The notes beneath the pieces were generated by a model. That model was not told the DNA's origin and searched no databases. It saw only the letters and a list, made by a program, of their open reading frames with translations. 64,000 nt of DNA from Apodemus sylvaticus (taxonomy: Eukaryota; Chordata; Mammalia; Rodentia; Muridae): contig NC_067481.1 in NCBI RefSeq assembly GCF_947179515.1, positions 84,396,515-84,460,514 on the forward strand. Direction: 5' to 3'. Shown here piece after piece: positions 12,111-24,060 of the stretch (its first letter is position 1; every line of letters begins with the position of its first letter). Both the position numbers and the translations under genes were made by a program.

Positions 12111-12711
12111 ATGTCATGCCTTTCTTCCTTCTCCTATACTGGTATCCTTAGCAGTGGCTAGAAAAATGAGAGCCTCTATTTGTCAGCCTTCTTTGTAAGA
12201 AGAAACAGCCAGAAGACACAGTTCTTGCAATGACAGAGGAGCAGAAGTAGGTTCAGGGTATTTCCAGGATTTTTTTTTTTGTCTTTCTAATGTCTTTCTA
12301 AATGACCAAAAATTCTTAGTGCATATATCTCTCCATTGTTCACTCATAAGTCTGTAGAATGTCTCATATATAAACATATGTGTGTGAGAGAATTTTGTGT
12401 GTCCCACATCTTTTCCATTACCTCTCAATTCTAACTTTATGTATTTATTTTGTGACCACTGAGCCTACTGGTGTTGCTAGTGTGTGCGTAGTATAGGGCT
12501 ATCCAATGGAACATGGGAAATATCCCTGTTTTCATCACATAGAAAAGGAAAAATTGAATTGCAGCAATAATAACAATGATATAATAGATGATTTAATCAA
12601 TTCCACTAGCCATCGACCTCCATTTATCTTGTCATGGGAGAGAAAATAAGATTCCAACTTTTGTTACTCTTGATCAAGTATTTCATTACTTCAATTTCCT
12701 TTCCTATTTTA
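12111..12711. other. Non-coding DNA; weak Lx-like trace at 12445-12535
   Basis: The words TTTTGTGACCACTGAGCCTA and GGGCTATCCAATGGAACATG resemble a fragment often seen in rodent Lx 3'UTRs, but too little is preserved to call an element. Nothing else was recognised. Confidence 0.35.
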
Positions 12712-13406
12712 AGATTTATTTTTATTTTTTTATGTGTGTGCCCACCACATATACAATGATACCTACAAAGACCAGAGAAAGGTGTCATATCCTCTGGAGA
12801 TGTACTTACAAGCAGTTGTTAGCCATCCAAATAGGTATAAGGAACCAAACTTGAATTCTCCAGAATTGTAGCAAGCACTCTTTTTTTTTTTATTCGATAT
12901 AATTTATTTACATTTCAAATGATTTCCCTTTTCTAGCCCCCCCACTCCCCGAAAGTCCCGTAAGCCCCCTTCTATTCCCCTGTCCTCCCACCCACCCCTT
13001 CCCACTTCCCCGTTCTGGTTTTGCCGAATACTGTTTCACTGAGTCTTTCCAGAACCAGGGGCCACTCCTCCTTTCTTCTTGTACCTCATTTGATGTGTGG
13101 ATTATGTTTTGGGTATTCCAGTTTTCTAGGTTAATATCCACTTATTAGTGAGTGCATACCATGATTCACCTTTTGAGTCTGGGTTACCTCACTTAGTATG
13201 ATGTTCTCTAGCTCCATCCATTTGCCTAAGAATTTCATGAATTCATTGTTTCTAATGGCTGAATAGTACTCCATTGTGTAGATATACCACATTTTTTGCA
13301 TCCACTCTTCTGTTGAGGGATACCTGGGTTCTTTCCAGCATCTGGCAATTATAAATAGGGCTGTAGCAAGCACTCTTAACTGGTGCAGCATCTCTCCAAC
13401 CACTCA
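12712..13406 (-). mobile_element. B3-type SINE interrupted by a young L1 3' end
   Basis: The SINE reads on the minus strand: plus-strand TTATTTTTATTTTTTTATGTG, AAAGACCAGAGAAAGGTGTC, GGAACCAAACTTGAATTCTC and, after the interruption, CTCTTAACTGGTGCAGCATC and TCTCCAACCA. Removing 12883-13377 restores a continuous SINE. The 16-bp direct repeat TGTAGCAAGCACTCTT at 12867-12882 and 13362-13377 is the target duplication made by the L1. Confidence 0.9.
12883..13361 (-). mobile_element. 5'-truncated young L1 3' end
   Basis: About 480 bp. The plus strand starts with the complement of the A-tail (T-run at 12881-12891), then TATTCGATATAATTTATTTA and the 3'UTR. It continues into the C-terminal end of ORF2 (minus-strand residues WYIYTMEYYSAIRNNEFMK and MHSLISGY end the frame). 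The 16-bp target duplications show a target-primed reverse transcription event. The 3' end is of the same type as the L1s at 30.9 and 36.1 kb. Confidence 0.95.
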
Positions 13407-15547
13407 ATACTTCAATTTCTAATCATTGCTGATAAAAATCCCAACCTCATGCTTTTAATCAAGCCAATACTGTCTCTTTCCTTGTAGCTGATATTAGACA
13501 TTCTCTAACTAATAGCTCGATTTCTAAATATAAATCTTATCTTGAACTTCAAGTTCACATAAATAGAGTCTTCTTAGGTCAATTGTTGATTGTAGGTTAG
13601 TCCCATGTGTAGAAAATATCTACTATGAACTGCTATTTAAGTGTCAAGAAATATCAGAATTTATACATGCATTTCAAATGATTGCTTGTCATTTGTCTAC
13701 CAGGTAAATATGAAACAACAAAGAGCAAGTGTAATACCTACTTATAAAGCATAAAACTTTCAGAAGAATAACTTTCCCAGAATCAGGGCTTCTATCCATC
13801 CTTTTATTTCTAAAGCTCCACTGTCCTCAAGTTGCTCCTAATTTAGAGAATGTTAGACCAACTACAATGATTCACTGTGAAATTGCATTTTGAAGCAACT
13901 GAAGTAAAATTGCCTTCACAGATTTTTGTATCATAGAAAAAAACCTGCTTTCAAGGTAGATAAACAATTCTGAGTCTAAGCACCTAGGGTGATTTTTCAT
14001 GCTGTCTTTGAAGTTTCCTTTTATATATCACAGGGAAGTTGCAGTAAAGTGCTTGGTACAGACAATGAAGTATATTAGATGTTCATTAAACTTTTAGTAA
14101 TTGGTCTTTTTGTGTAGTGCCTCACATAATTTTAAGCATCCCTTCATAAACCCAGGGAAAAAAGCACCAAAGTCTGTTCGGCCTGGCTCATACTTAACTC
14201 TAAATGACTCTGGTCATAAACAAAATCAATTTTAACAATCTATAATCTCTAAAAATTAGGCAAGAATATTGTGAGGGCATCCATTGATCTTGATGAAATG
14301 TCTGACCAGGCTGAGCAAATACAGAGCAAACTCCAAGTTCAACAGGGGCTGAGTAAAAAGCAGAGCTTCCCAGTATGATGTTTTTTTACATCTGCATAAA
14401 ATTTCAAAAAGGTGTCAATGTGGTGTCCTGTTAGACTTCATGATATTTGTTAATGTTAGATTAGCCAAGGAGTCTGTGGTCCATTTGACAGCCTTTGCCT
14501 CCAAATGTTCACTACCAGTAAAAAGCGAGCTCCTGTATCATCTTTCATATTCCTCTCGGCTACATGTTCAATAGGTATTGGCAGTCTTCCTTCATGGTAC
14601 GCATGAGAGATTCAAAGGTTAAAGAGATAAAGGACCTGCCCCAGTCATGAGCATTCAAAAAGCTCTAAAGTCGTGTTCTGTACAAACATGATGGTCAACT
14701 TGTCCATTGTAAAGGCTGTGGAAAAGAAATGCTCTACAGCTTAATATACTAATTAACATCAAAGGTTTGCCCCTCCCCTGCCTTCTGAACAAAGATGTCT
14801 CTAAGCAAACACAATGCAGAAAGAATGGAAACAGCAACAAGGTTATCCATACTTTACTGAACTAAGATGATGAACACAGGCAGAAAAAACATGAAACTAT
14901 GGACCTTGTAGATCCTTGGTGCCTGGTTCTGAATTGCTATACCTCCTGTCTATCAAAGGGTTCTGGTAGGCAGCCTGGAATTTGTGTCATGCTCCTGCAA
15001 GGAAAGTACGCTCATCAAGAACAGAAACTGCAACAAATCCCTGATAAACTGAAAGCTCCACACACAACAATGGACATCTTATGCATAGCTATTCTGTTTC
15101 TTCTCTTTGCAAATACTGAGTGACCAGAGATGACGGACTGATCCAAGCATTCAAATAAAAAAATGGGATGCTACATTGTGAGGCAGTACCATTTGTTGAA
15201 AAATAAATTTACCATGGTACAAAAAGCAGATGTTAGCAAAACTCTTTTCAGAAATCATCTCACATCTTGACCCTTAAACTATAATACAGCTCAAAGTTGT
15301 ATCTACATGGGGAGGAACCAAGGAAGAAATAGCTTCTTCAACAATAGGGATCAGACAAAGAGGAGAGAATAAAGGCGTGACTGGTGAGTTAGTGTGAGTC
15401 TTCTATGCACATAACAAAGATCAAGCAAACTTGGTGTGGCTAGGAGTGAGAAAAGGTAGAAAAGTTGAAAAAAACTTAAATTTAAATCAGTTATAGAACC
15501 CTTTTGTACCTGATAAAAACCACGAGAAAAAGGAGTGACCTCAAGAA
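13407..15547. other. Non-coding DNA, nothing recognised
   Basis: About 2.1 kb, AT-rich, with no recognised repeats. Frames such as minus 14655-14840 and plus 14899-15123 lack recognisable domains. Confidence 0.4.
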
Positions 15548-15640
15548 CAGTGGTGCATGCTCAGAATCCCAGGCTAAAGCAGGCATATCACAAATCTATA
15601 GAGTGAGACCTTGACTCCAAAATGAGGAGGCAAATAAGTA
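15548..15640 (+). mobile_element. Old B1-like SINE fragment
   Basis: GTGGTGCATGCTCAGAATCC, a gap, then AGAGTGAGACCTTGACTCCA and an A-rich end match the order of the 7SL-derived B1 head and tail. It is heavily diverged and short. Confidence 0.5.
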
Positions 15641-16092
15641 AAAAGAAGTCCATGAAACTCAATCTGTTTTATGAAACAATATATTTTAACTCACTAAATA
15701 TGATAAAATATAGAGATAATATAATAAAAAATGTCCACACTTTGACTTCTTCTAAAAAACTTAGATGTAGAAAAGTCATGGAAGCTTAGCCCAAAGGCTT
15801 TCTGAGAGGAACACATGTTCCAGGGGAGTGCAGGCCCTGCCCAGTCCCCTTCACTCAACCATGATTTTCAGTAGGACTTGGAATACAAATTTTCTTCTTG
15901 TTGTTGTTGTTCTTGTTGTTATTTTACTTTGAGCTTAATGACAGAAAGAAGAACATATTTGAATAGAAGGCTGATGAAGATCAAATTAGTTAAAGGTCCA
16001 AGGAAATTTACAAGCAAGGGACACCACATACATTCTGCCCAAACTAGCATAGTTTTAATAGTTTAAAGTCCATGTAATCCAACCAGTTTTTA
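15641..16092. other. Non-coding DNA with a TTG-rich run
   Basis: Contains a short (TTG)n-like run at about 15895-15920. No gene was recognised; the plus-strand frame 15878-16066 begins with a Ser/Cys run translated from that repeat. Confidence 0.45.
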
Positions 16093-16282
16093 TTTTTTAA
16101 CTATATTTATTTTTGCTTTCCTGTATGGAAGACATGTGTGCAGAATTGCATGTGGAGGTCAGAAGACAGTGCATGGAAGTCAGTTCTCTCTTTACACCAT
16201 CCTGGTTCTGGAGATAAAGCTCAGGGAGTCATCTCAGTAACAGGAACATTTACTTGCTTTGCCATTTTGCTTAGCCCAGACA
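16093..16282 (-). mobile_element. B2/B4-superfamily SINE
   Basis: Plus-strand order: a T/A-rich tail, GTGCAGAATTGCATGTGGAG, GTCAGAAGACAGTGCATGGA, AGTCAGTTCTCTCTTTACAC, GGAGATAAAGCTCAGGGAGT and a final GCC...AGCCC. This is the reverse complement of a common rodent tRNA-headed SINE. The exact subfamily (B3A, B4 or RSINE1) is unresolved. Confidence 0.6.
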
Positions 16283-17694
16283 AATAATGTTTAATAACAA
16301 ACAAACTGAACCACTGAAACCTAGGTTTCCCATTATCCAACCCCCCTTTTTAATCTTTTGTAAAGAGAATTTTAATGTCATGCAACCTGCTCTCAGAAAG
16401 CTGGTGACTATAAGTTTGACTCAGATGAACACTGATAAGTAATTCAAATAAATCAATAAACTAAAAACAACTTGCCTATAAAGTGCATTAAACACCTAGC
16501 TTTGCTCTAATGGGTTAAATAAAATTTAATCCTAAATTTGTGCTGTTTTTATTCATTTCCATTTGTGTTTTGTTGTGGTTCATGCCTTTGCCTGATGGAA
16601 ATTAACTTTGTTCTCAAGTCTGACAAAAACTGAGTTTAATAACATGACATGCATCATTACAATCCACTAAATTAAAAGTAAATTAATACTTTATCCTCAA
16701 GAAACTCTTACTTTAATCCAGAAGCTCTCATTGCAAGAGATTTATTAAAGGGCCCTGAAGTTGGATTGGTTTAATTTAACTGTTCTTTATTAAGTTTACT
16801 GGTCAACATTGTTTTTGAGATTCTCCAGTATGCCTATCTAGGATGCAAAAGGATATGATGCTGTTGATGGAATTGAAGTTGTAAAAGCCTTCAAAGCAAA
16901 ACATTGGTAACTGGGAATTGTGAGCAGTTACATCTCACAAAGTCATGATAAATGAACACAAAGCACCTGAAAATGATTGACAAGGAGAAAGGAAATTTAT
17001 GTTAACTGAGCACCTTCTGCATTTCACATGGCATTTAGAGCCTTCCATTTATTACACATATTTATAAAGCCTTTAATAAACATATGAAATTCTGGCCCTT
17101 AATTTAATAGATATCTACAAACATTCAAAATCACACTATAAATGCTGACTTTGAACCCAAGACTTCTCTACTTCCCTCTCACCCTCTCCTTCTCCTCCTC
17201 TGTCCGAACAGGAAGACCTGCCTACTTGCCCAGTGATTGGCTCCTTTATTCATTAGGAGATTGGTTCACAAAAGTCACCTGAGTACATGACTCACTCCTG
17301 TCTGCACCCCCTCCCAGGAGAGTGGAATTAGCACCAAAATACAAACAGCACCAGGCTCATCCACAACAAGAGCTTTTCATGCAGATCTAGGACAACTGAT
17401 ACAAACTTGTAATCAGTACATAGAAGGCCGAGAGAGGAGAATGACTGTAAAGCCAGACTGAACATCATGAAGAGCCTATGACTGAAAAAAGGAAAGGTTT
17501 TTAAGAAAAAAGCTTACCTAGCACTGTTTAATCCTGCTGAATGGCTGCTGCTAATCTCAACTGGACAAACTAAAGTTAGATGTACACTCTGGGGACAGAA
17601 AGCTTACTATGGGATACCACAGTTCTTTAAGAGCCATGTATATTGTCTGCAGAGAGGAGTACTACGTGTCTAAACAATTTCAGGAAGCTTGAAC
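16283..17694. other. Non-coding DNA, nothing firmly recognised
   Basis: The stretch 17150-17400 is less AT-rich and holds GTCCGAACAGGAAGACCTGC and CAGTGATTGGCTCCTTTATT. These look like part of a dispersed rodent repeat, possibly an LTR fragment, that I cannot name. The rest shows nothing. Confidence 0.35.
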
Positions 17695-18745
17695 ATTCCT
17701 TTTTTTCTTTTTTTTAATTAGATATATTCTTCATTGACATTTCAAATGTTGTCCCCTTTCCTAGTTCCTCCCACCACCCCAAAAATCCCATAACCCATCT
17801 CCCCTCCCGCTGTTTACCAATCAACCCACTCCTGCTTCCCTGTCCTGGTATTCCCCTATACTGCTATATCAAGCCTTCCCAGGACCAAGGGCCTCTCCTC
17901 CGTTTGATGTCCAACAAGGCCATTCTCTGCTGCCTATGCATCTGGAGCCATGGGTAACTCCATGTGTACTCTTTGGTTGTTGGTTTTGTCCCTGGAAGCT
18001 TTGGGGATACTGGGTGACTCATCTTGTTCCTCCTATGGCTCTGCAAATCCCTTCAGCGCCTTGGGTCTTTTCTCTAGCTCCTCCACTGGGGACCCTGTGC
18101 TCAGTTCAATGGCTAGCTGAGAGTGTCCCTCTCTGTATTTGTCATGCACTAGCAGAGCCTCCCAGGTGACAGCTATATCAGACTCCAGTCAGCAAGCACT
18201 TGTGGGCATCCACAATAGTGTCTGGGTTTTGTAACTGTATATAGGATGCATCCCTGGGTGGGGTAGCCTGTGGATGGTCTTTCCCTCAGACTCTGCGCCA
18301 CACTTTATCTCTGTATCTCCTTCTGTGGGTATTTTGTTCCCCTTTCTAAGAAGAACCAGAGTATCCATACTTTGTTTTTCCTTCTTCTTGACCTTCATTT
18401 GATCTGTGAATTGTGTCTTGGGTATTCCAAGCTTCTGGGCTGATATCCACTTATCAATGAGTGCATACCATGTGTGTTCTTTTGTGATTAGGTTATCTCA
18501 CTCAAGATTTTATTTTCCAGTTCCACCCATTTGCCTAAGAATTCTATGAGTTCATTGTTTTTAATAGCTGAGTAGTATTCCATTGTGTAAATATACCACA
18601 TTTTCTGTATCCATTCCTCCATTGAGGAAAATCTGAGTTCTTTCCAGCTTCTGTCTATTATAAATGGGCTACTATGAGCATAGTGGAGCATGTGTCCTTA
18701 TTACATGTTGGAGGATCCTCTGGGTATGCCTAGGAGTGGTTGCTG
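17695..18745 (-). mobile_element. 5'-truncated L1 (Lx-type): 3'UTR and end of ORF2
   Basis: The plus strand shows the complement of an A-tail at 17699-17718, then a ~750-bp 3'UTR (for example CCAGGACCAAGGGCCTCTCC at 17878 and GTTCAATGGCTAGCTGAGAG). The C-terminal ORF2 coding stretch at 18488-18691 reads on the minus strand to WYIYTMEYYSAIKNNE and related residues. A C-T rich 3'UTR tract is visible at 17750-17830. The 5' truncation falls near 18740. No intact frame remains. A B1 lies immediately upstream of its truncated end. Confidence 0.9.
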
Positions 18746-18912
18746 GTAATCTTTTTTTTTTTTTTTTGAGACGGTTTCTCTGTGTAGCCCTGGCTATCCT
18801 GAAACTCACTCTGTAGACCAGGCTGGCCACAAACTCAGAAATTTGCCTGCCTCTGCCTCTCAAGTGCTGAGATTAAAGATGTGCACACCACTGCCTGGCA
18901 CTGGTAATCTTT
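18743..18912 (-). mobile_element. B1 SINE with target-site duplication
   Basis: The T-run at 18752-18767 followed by GAGACGGTTTCTCTGTGTAG, CCTGGCTATCCTGAAACTCA, and ending near 18899 is B1 in reverse orientation. The direct repeat CTGGTAATCTTT flanks it (about 18743-18754 and 18901-18912). It sits at the truncated 5' end of the L1 above and therefore inserted later. Confidence 0.92.
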
Positions 18913-19220
18913 TACAAAGAAATCCTTTAGCCAAAGAATGTGGATTCCTGGTTGCTTCAATATTTCGCCAGATTTAAGGAAATGCTGCAAGTAGTCCTAC
19001 TAAATAATCAGTACATTTACCTAGATAAGTGGATATGTGAAAGATTCAATAAGGCTGAAATAGATTAAAAGAAGAGCCAAACAGAGATAGACATGGTGGC
19101 AGCACAAAACAGCAAGAGGATAAGCTGCATCACATGCAGAGGCAGCTACACAGAGAGGGAGAGAAGCAGCTGTTGGGCAGAACTCTACACATCCCTCTAA
19201 GAGGAGACAAGATCTTATCG
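18913..19220. other. Unrecognised, possibly SINE-derived
   Basis: 19050-19210 is A/G-rich and runs straight into a TAAAA array, as happens when a SINE A-tail expands. The body could not be matched to B1, B2 or B4 with confidence. Confidence 0.3.
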
Positions 19221-19305
19221 CAAAATAAAATAAAATAAAATAAAATAAAATAAAATAAAATAAAGTAAAATAAAATAAAACAAAATAAAATAAAATAAAA
19301 TAAAA
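19221..19305. repeat. (TAAAA)n pentanucleotide microsatellite
   Basis: About 17 units with two substitutions. The minus-strand frame of 107 aa across it (Phe/Tyr/Leu-rich) is a translation of the repeat. Confidence 0.97.
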
Positions 19306-19437
19306 GTGAGATTTAAAAGAGCTATTTCTCCCTAATGGCTTCACATCTCCTGTGGCTTCACACAGTTACAAACCTAACTTGAAATTTTACTTCCTTCCCA
19401 CTAGGAGAGGAAAAGGAAAGAACAACTGAATGAGTAG

Positions 19438-19490
19438 AAGGAAAGAAGGAAGGAAGGAAGGAAGGAAGGAAGGAAGGAAGGAAGGAAGAA
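19438..19490. repeat. (GGAA)n tetranucleotide microsatellite
   Basis: About 11-12 units of AAGG/GGAA in register. Polypurine on the plus strand. Confidence 0.97.
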
Positions 19491-20911
19491 TAAAGTCAGA
19501 AAATAATATCTTCAACAAAATGAGCTACTAGTAATATCATTTATCAAAATTTTACATAAAAACATTATTTTACTTGATGGCAATAGCCCAGAGGAAGCAC
19601 ATTTACAGTCTTTCACTCTATTTTCTATACAGTTTTCACAATGTTCCCTGATCACAATAACCTGTGCAGGAAGCACACACCTCCTTCCCCATACATTTTG
19701 AACTCCTTGTGGGAATGTTACAATTAATTTTATATAACCTACTATTCTTTCTTTTAAATAATAACTCAATGCCTTTATGAAGCAGATTACATATTTCACT
19801 AAATTTTCCATTTCATTATTTTATCTATCATTGTCTCAAGAGGGAGAGCTAGATAGCATTATCCCAATTTTATAGATAAAGGCACATCACAATTTTACAG
19901 ATAAAAAGAATAGTTTCTTCAAACCACATACCTACTCAGGGAGATAAGGCCTTGAATTTTCTGATATGAGGAAAGCAATCTGAATTTTCCATTTATTTGT
20001 TTTCAAAACAAGAAAAAAAAAAAGAAACAGCCATTTTCGGGTTACCCTCTTTAGTTGACTTTCCCTAAATCATGGGTTAAACATTGTGAGATATAAGGAT
20101 AAATTGCCCAGGGGAAGAACTTATCATTTAACTTGGGTATCATTTAAATAAATACTACCACAAATTACTAAAGGAGCTAGCATAACAGTGGTGGAAGTTC
20201 ATTTCTGTCTCCTTTGGGTTCGATTTTAGTTAGTAAAATGATGTATGGGGTGACCTAAGGACAAAATAAAGGCCATTGCTACAGACTGAATTAGTATTGA
20301 TAACTTCACCCATAGTATGATGATATTTAGAGTAAAGGTCTTTGTTCCTAAGCACCGTTACATTAGATGAGGCTCTCATGGTGGGATTAGTGTATTTAAA
20401 GAGAGGCAGGGAGATACCATGGGCAGGAAATAAGGCCACATGAGAACATGAGCCATGAAGATAAGGCTCACAAGGAACTTGACTGTGTTAGTAGCTTGAT
20501 CTCAGCCTTCCAGACACCAGAACTCTGAGAAATTAACCTCTGTTATGTAAACCCAGCAAGTCTACAATATTCTTTATATACACTGAACAGATGGGGAGAA
20601 TCACACAATTGCACAGGTGTTACATGTGGTCCCAATACACTCAGCTTAGCAACAATTCCTTGCTCAAGTTGCATCTGAGGTAATTTGAAAACTGTGGATT
20701 TGGAGCTCGAATTATAAAAAGCCATCCTTACTGTCTTCAAAAGTATACTTTACTGAAAATCCAGCTTCTAAAATTCTACATTTATATAATGTATTAAAAT
20801 AAGGTTAAAATATGCGGATATATATCAGTTGAAAACTCTATGAGTGGTATTCACATAGTCCATTCAATAACTGTATACAGTGGTATTTTATATGACAGTG
20901 ACTTTGCCTTA
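19491..20911. other. Non-coding DNA, nothing recognised
   Basis: AT-rich with short minus-strand frames (19512-19811, 20230-20439, 20543-20740) that show no domain or family resemblance. Confidence 0.4.
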
Positions 20912-21300
20912 GTTAGGGTTTCCATTGCTATGACGAGACACTGTGACCAAGGCAACTTTTACAAGGGAAAATGTTTAATTGGGGCTGGTTTATAGGTTCA
21001 CGGATTCTGTCCATTATCTTCATGGCAGGAAGCATGGCAGCATCCACACAAACATGGTGCTGGGGAAGGAGCCAAGAGTTCTAGATCTTGATCCAAAAAC
21101 AGTCATGAGAAGACTGTCTTGCAGGCAGCTAGGAGAGGGATCTCAAAGCCAACACCCACAATGGCATCTTTCTTCCAATAAGGCCACACCTACTCCAACA
21201 AGGACATGCCTCCTAAGAGTAACACTGCTTTCCAAACCTCCCAGTAGATGCCTGAACTATGCCTATCCTTATCATTTGAAGCCATTTATATCCAACTGAG
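20912..21300 (+). mobile_element. URR1-type non-autonomous DNA transposon (hAT-Charlie)
   Basis: Starts CTTAGTTAGGGTTTCCATTG and continues ACACTGTGACCAAGGCAACT, TTTAATTGGGGCTGGTTTAT, TCTGTCCATTATCTTCATGG, AGAGTTCTAGATCTTGATCC and AAGGCCACACCTACTCCAAC, which is the rodent URR1 consensus order. URR1 is classified as a rodent hAT-Charlie relative without transposase. The plus-strand 106-aa frame at 20979-21299 is a translation of the transposon. Confidence 0.8.
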
Positions 21301-22055
21301 AACATTCCATATCCTGTGGACACAGTGTTCATGGCTTGAGATGAGTCATCAGAACTAGAAGGATTTTCTTCTTCTGTTATCCTAATTTCACAGATGGACT
21401 TGCTCTACCAGAGATCTTAGTAACCTCAGTATACAACTGCTTATTTGTTTACTTGTTACTCTAACCCTCATTCAAAGGAAATGCTTTACACCTTCCCTCT
21501 TAGATTGCTAAATTGCCTGCAACAATGTTATTGTCCTTCAAGAGCATGACTAAGTTGAATAAAAAGGTTCATTTCTTGAAGCCAGTCACTAATATTACTA
21601 TAATTGACTTGATAACTGAACCAATTGTCAAGTGACTGATGGTTAAGTAATATATAAAGTTTAAACCTACTGGGTAAAGTGAGGATTCATGTATTAGACT
21701 GGGTAGAGTAGAAGGAGAAGACATTTTGTCCAACTACTCAGAATGGCAGGTAAGTTAAAATTTAGGCTGATTTTAGAAATTTGCTATTTAATATGTTAGA
21801 AACATTTGCCAACTGATCACGTAAAGCAGAAAAATCAATAACATCAAGGAGTTATGACTACAGTGCACTAAAAAACAAAGGCAAAACTCAGAAAATGCAG
21901 TTGGGGCATCTTAGAGACATGCTGAGAAATAATACCCTAACTATACAAGTTATAAAACTGGAGATGGTATTTGCCCCAAAGAAAAATAGTTATCAGAAGA
22001 ATGGCCATTATCAGAAGACTAAACAAGAAGAAACATTATATACCACTGTACAGTG
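21301..22055. other. Non-coding DNA, nothing recognised
   Basis: No repeat or gene was identified. Confidence 0.4.
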
Positions 22056-22056
<1 letters not shown>

Positions 22057-22104
<48 letters not shown>

Positions 22105-22219
22105 CGTGTATACATATATTAAAACTCTCCTTGGCATGCTGATACAATGGCTCAGTCAAGAAAGAGACCTGAGTTTGGTCCTTGAAATCTACATTTTAAA
22201 ATGAAACAAACACACACAA

Positions 22220-22253
<34 letters not shown>

Positions 22254-22276
22254 ACATACACACACACACAAACACA
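22057..22276. repeat. (TG)n, SINE remnant, (CA)n inverted arrangement
   Basis: A (TG)20 tract at 22057-22097 and an interrupted CA tract at 22209-22276 flank about 110 bp. That segment contains a short tRNA-headed SINE remnant (ACAATGGCTCAGTCAAGAAA, ACCTGAGTTTGGTCCTTGAA). The CA tract probably grew from the SINE tail. Because TG and CA tracts are complementary within one strand, they form a potential stem of about 40 bp. Confidence 0.85.
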
Positions 22277-23785
22277 TTGTTTGGCTATTTTATCAACCAC
22301 TTTTGTTCAAGATGAAAAATATATTTAACAAAAATAAATATATCTGTCAAACAGGAACCATTTGATCTCAAACCACAAAGCCTACTCAGTACAGTTCAGA
22401 TAAGGCATGGCTTTATTTCATTTTCAACCAATCTCACTGTAAAAACAAGAGGTAGGCTATAACAAGAAAAAAAAAAAAGCAAAGGCTTCTACTCTATGGC
22501 TATAGGTTTATTAAATCAAGGACTCCAGGGGAAGAAAGAAAATATTTTTTATATTATATATTCTAGTGTTTTCTTTTATTCCTATAATTTATTCCATGGT
22601 TTTCATATCGTATTCCCATGTGGGCCAGGAATTTATTTCTGGTTCCTTGATAAGTCATCTGAAGTTGAAGAAGAAAATGAAGATTAGAATATAAGAATAA
22701 CAAAGCTCAAAGGCTTCTTTCTCTTGTGTTGAAAAACGAGCAATCCACTGAAGGTAGTTGTGGGGAAAGTGAGAAAATTAATGCATGTTTTTAGGCAGGA
22801 TTTTACTGTTGTACCCTAAGCTGGCTTTATGCTCCTTTCTCCTGCTCCTACCTCCTAAGTACTGAAAATATAAACATGCACCCAGCTTAAATGTCATCCC
22901 ATACAAAATTTAATTAGGTCTTTTATTCAACTATAAGACAATAAAAAATAGAAATAAATAAGCAAGATTCTAATGATCAGAAACCCATATCATTTTTAAG
23001 CTCAAATCAAATTCCTCTTTAAAGGAAGTTATGTGCAATGTGACAACCTTTGTATCAAATAAGAATGATACTCATTTCCAAGCAAGGTTACTAAAAATGT
23101 TTTATCTTCCATTAAACATGTAATTATTAAATTTTATTGGATTAAAAATTTTTGGAATTATAAAAGCAATCAACTTTTGACTCCAAACAAATAAATCTCT
23201 AAAGTTAAAAATATTCACATTTGCTCATATTTCTAGTTTATATCAAAGGTAACACAAAACAAGCAAAGAATATCTATTTAAATAAATACAACATTTTAAA
23301 AGAAGAAATACAAACACTTTGCAGCTTCAGCTTCTGCAGATATTTAATAACCAAGTAGGGTTTTGTTGTTTTAGCTACCTTGACCTTTTGGTCTGAATCT
23401 ACTGATAATAAAGAAATGGAAACAAACTCATTCTTCTATTAGATTTCAGTAAATTGCATCAAGTACACAGAGATGTGTGATTATGCTGTGTTTCTTTCCA
23501 GTGTTCCATTTAAAAAATCACCAGCTCCCAAGAAAAATAAAATCCTATTTACAATAGCACCTTCTAGAAGAATGAGGTGCAAACAAATCTGATTTATTTA
23601 TACAGTAACATTCAATACATCACGTATTAGAAAATCTTCACAGTGTTTCCTATTTGTTGCTACAAATCTATATGTACAGAAGTACAATACTCAACAGAAA
23701 GATTTGTATTTCTACATGGGCCAGTTAGATATCAAAAAGCTGCAATGACATAATAGTACATTTCATTTTTATTTCCTTTTAATTA
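22277..23785. other. Non-coding DNA, nothing recognised
   Basis: AT-rich, with short A-runs (for example 22469-22479). No repeat or gene was recognised. Confidence 0.4.
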
Positions 23786-24060
23786 ATGGATTTGTTCTTG
23801 GTCAACTCATATATGTATCCATTGAATACTCACTACTCACCTGTCCAATTCTCTGTTAACTCTCTCCCATCACTGTCTACCCAATCTACTACCTCAGTAA
23901 TCTTTCTCAACTTCCTGTCTATGTCTGTTTTTTTTGTTGACTCACTGAGTTTAACCAAGGCTCCTATGTTCCCACTGGTTTTAGGGTCATTCGTCGAAGC
24001 CTGGTGGATACACAATTGAAGACAATAGTTTCCACTTCCCAGAATTCATCAAATATCCAA
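23786..24060 (+). mobile_element. Possible Lx-type L1 3'UTR fragment
   Basis: GACTCACTGAGTTTAACCAA, GGTGGATACACAATTGAAGA and the C/T-rich text before them resemble a diverged part of rodent Lx 3'UTRs as I remember it. There is no A-tail and no ORF2, so both the family and the orientation are tentative. Confidence 0.35.
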
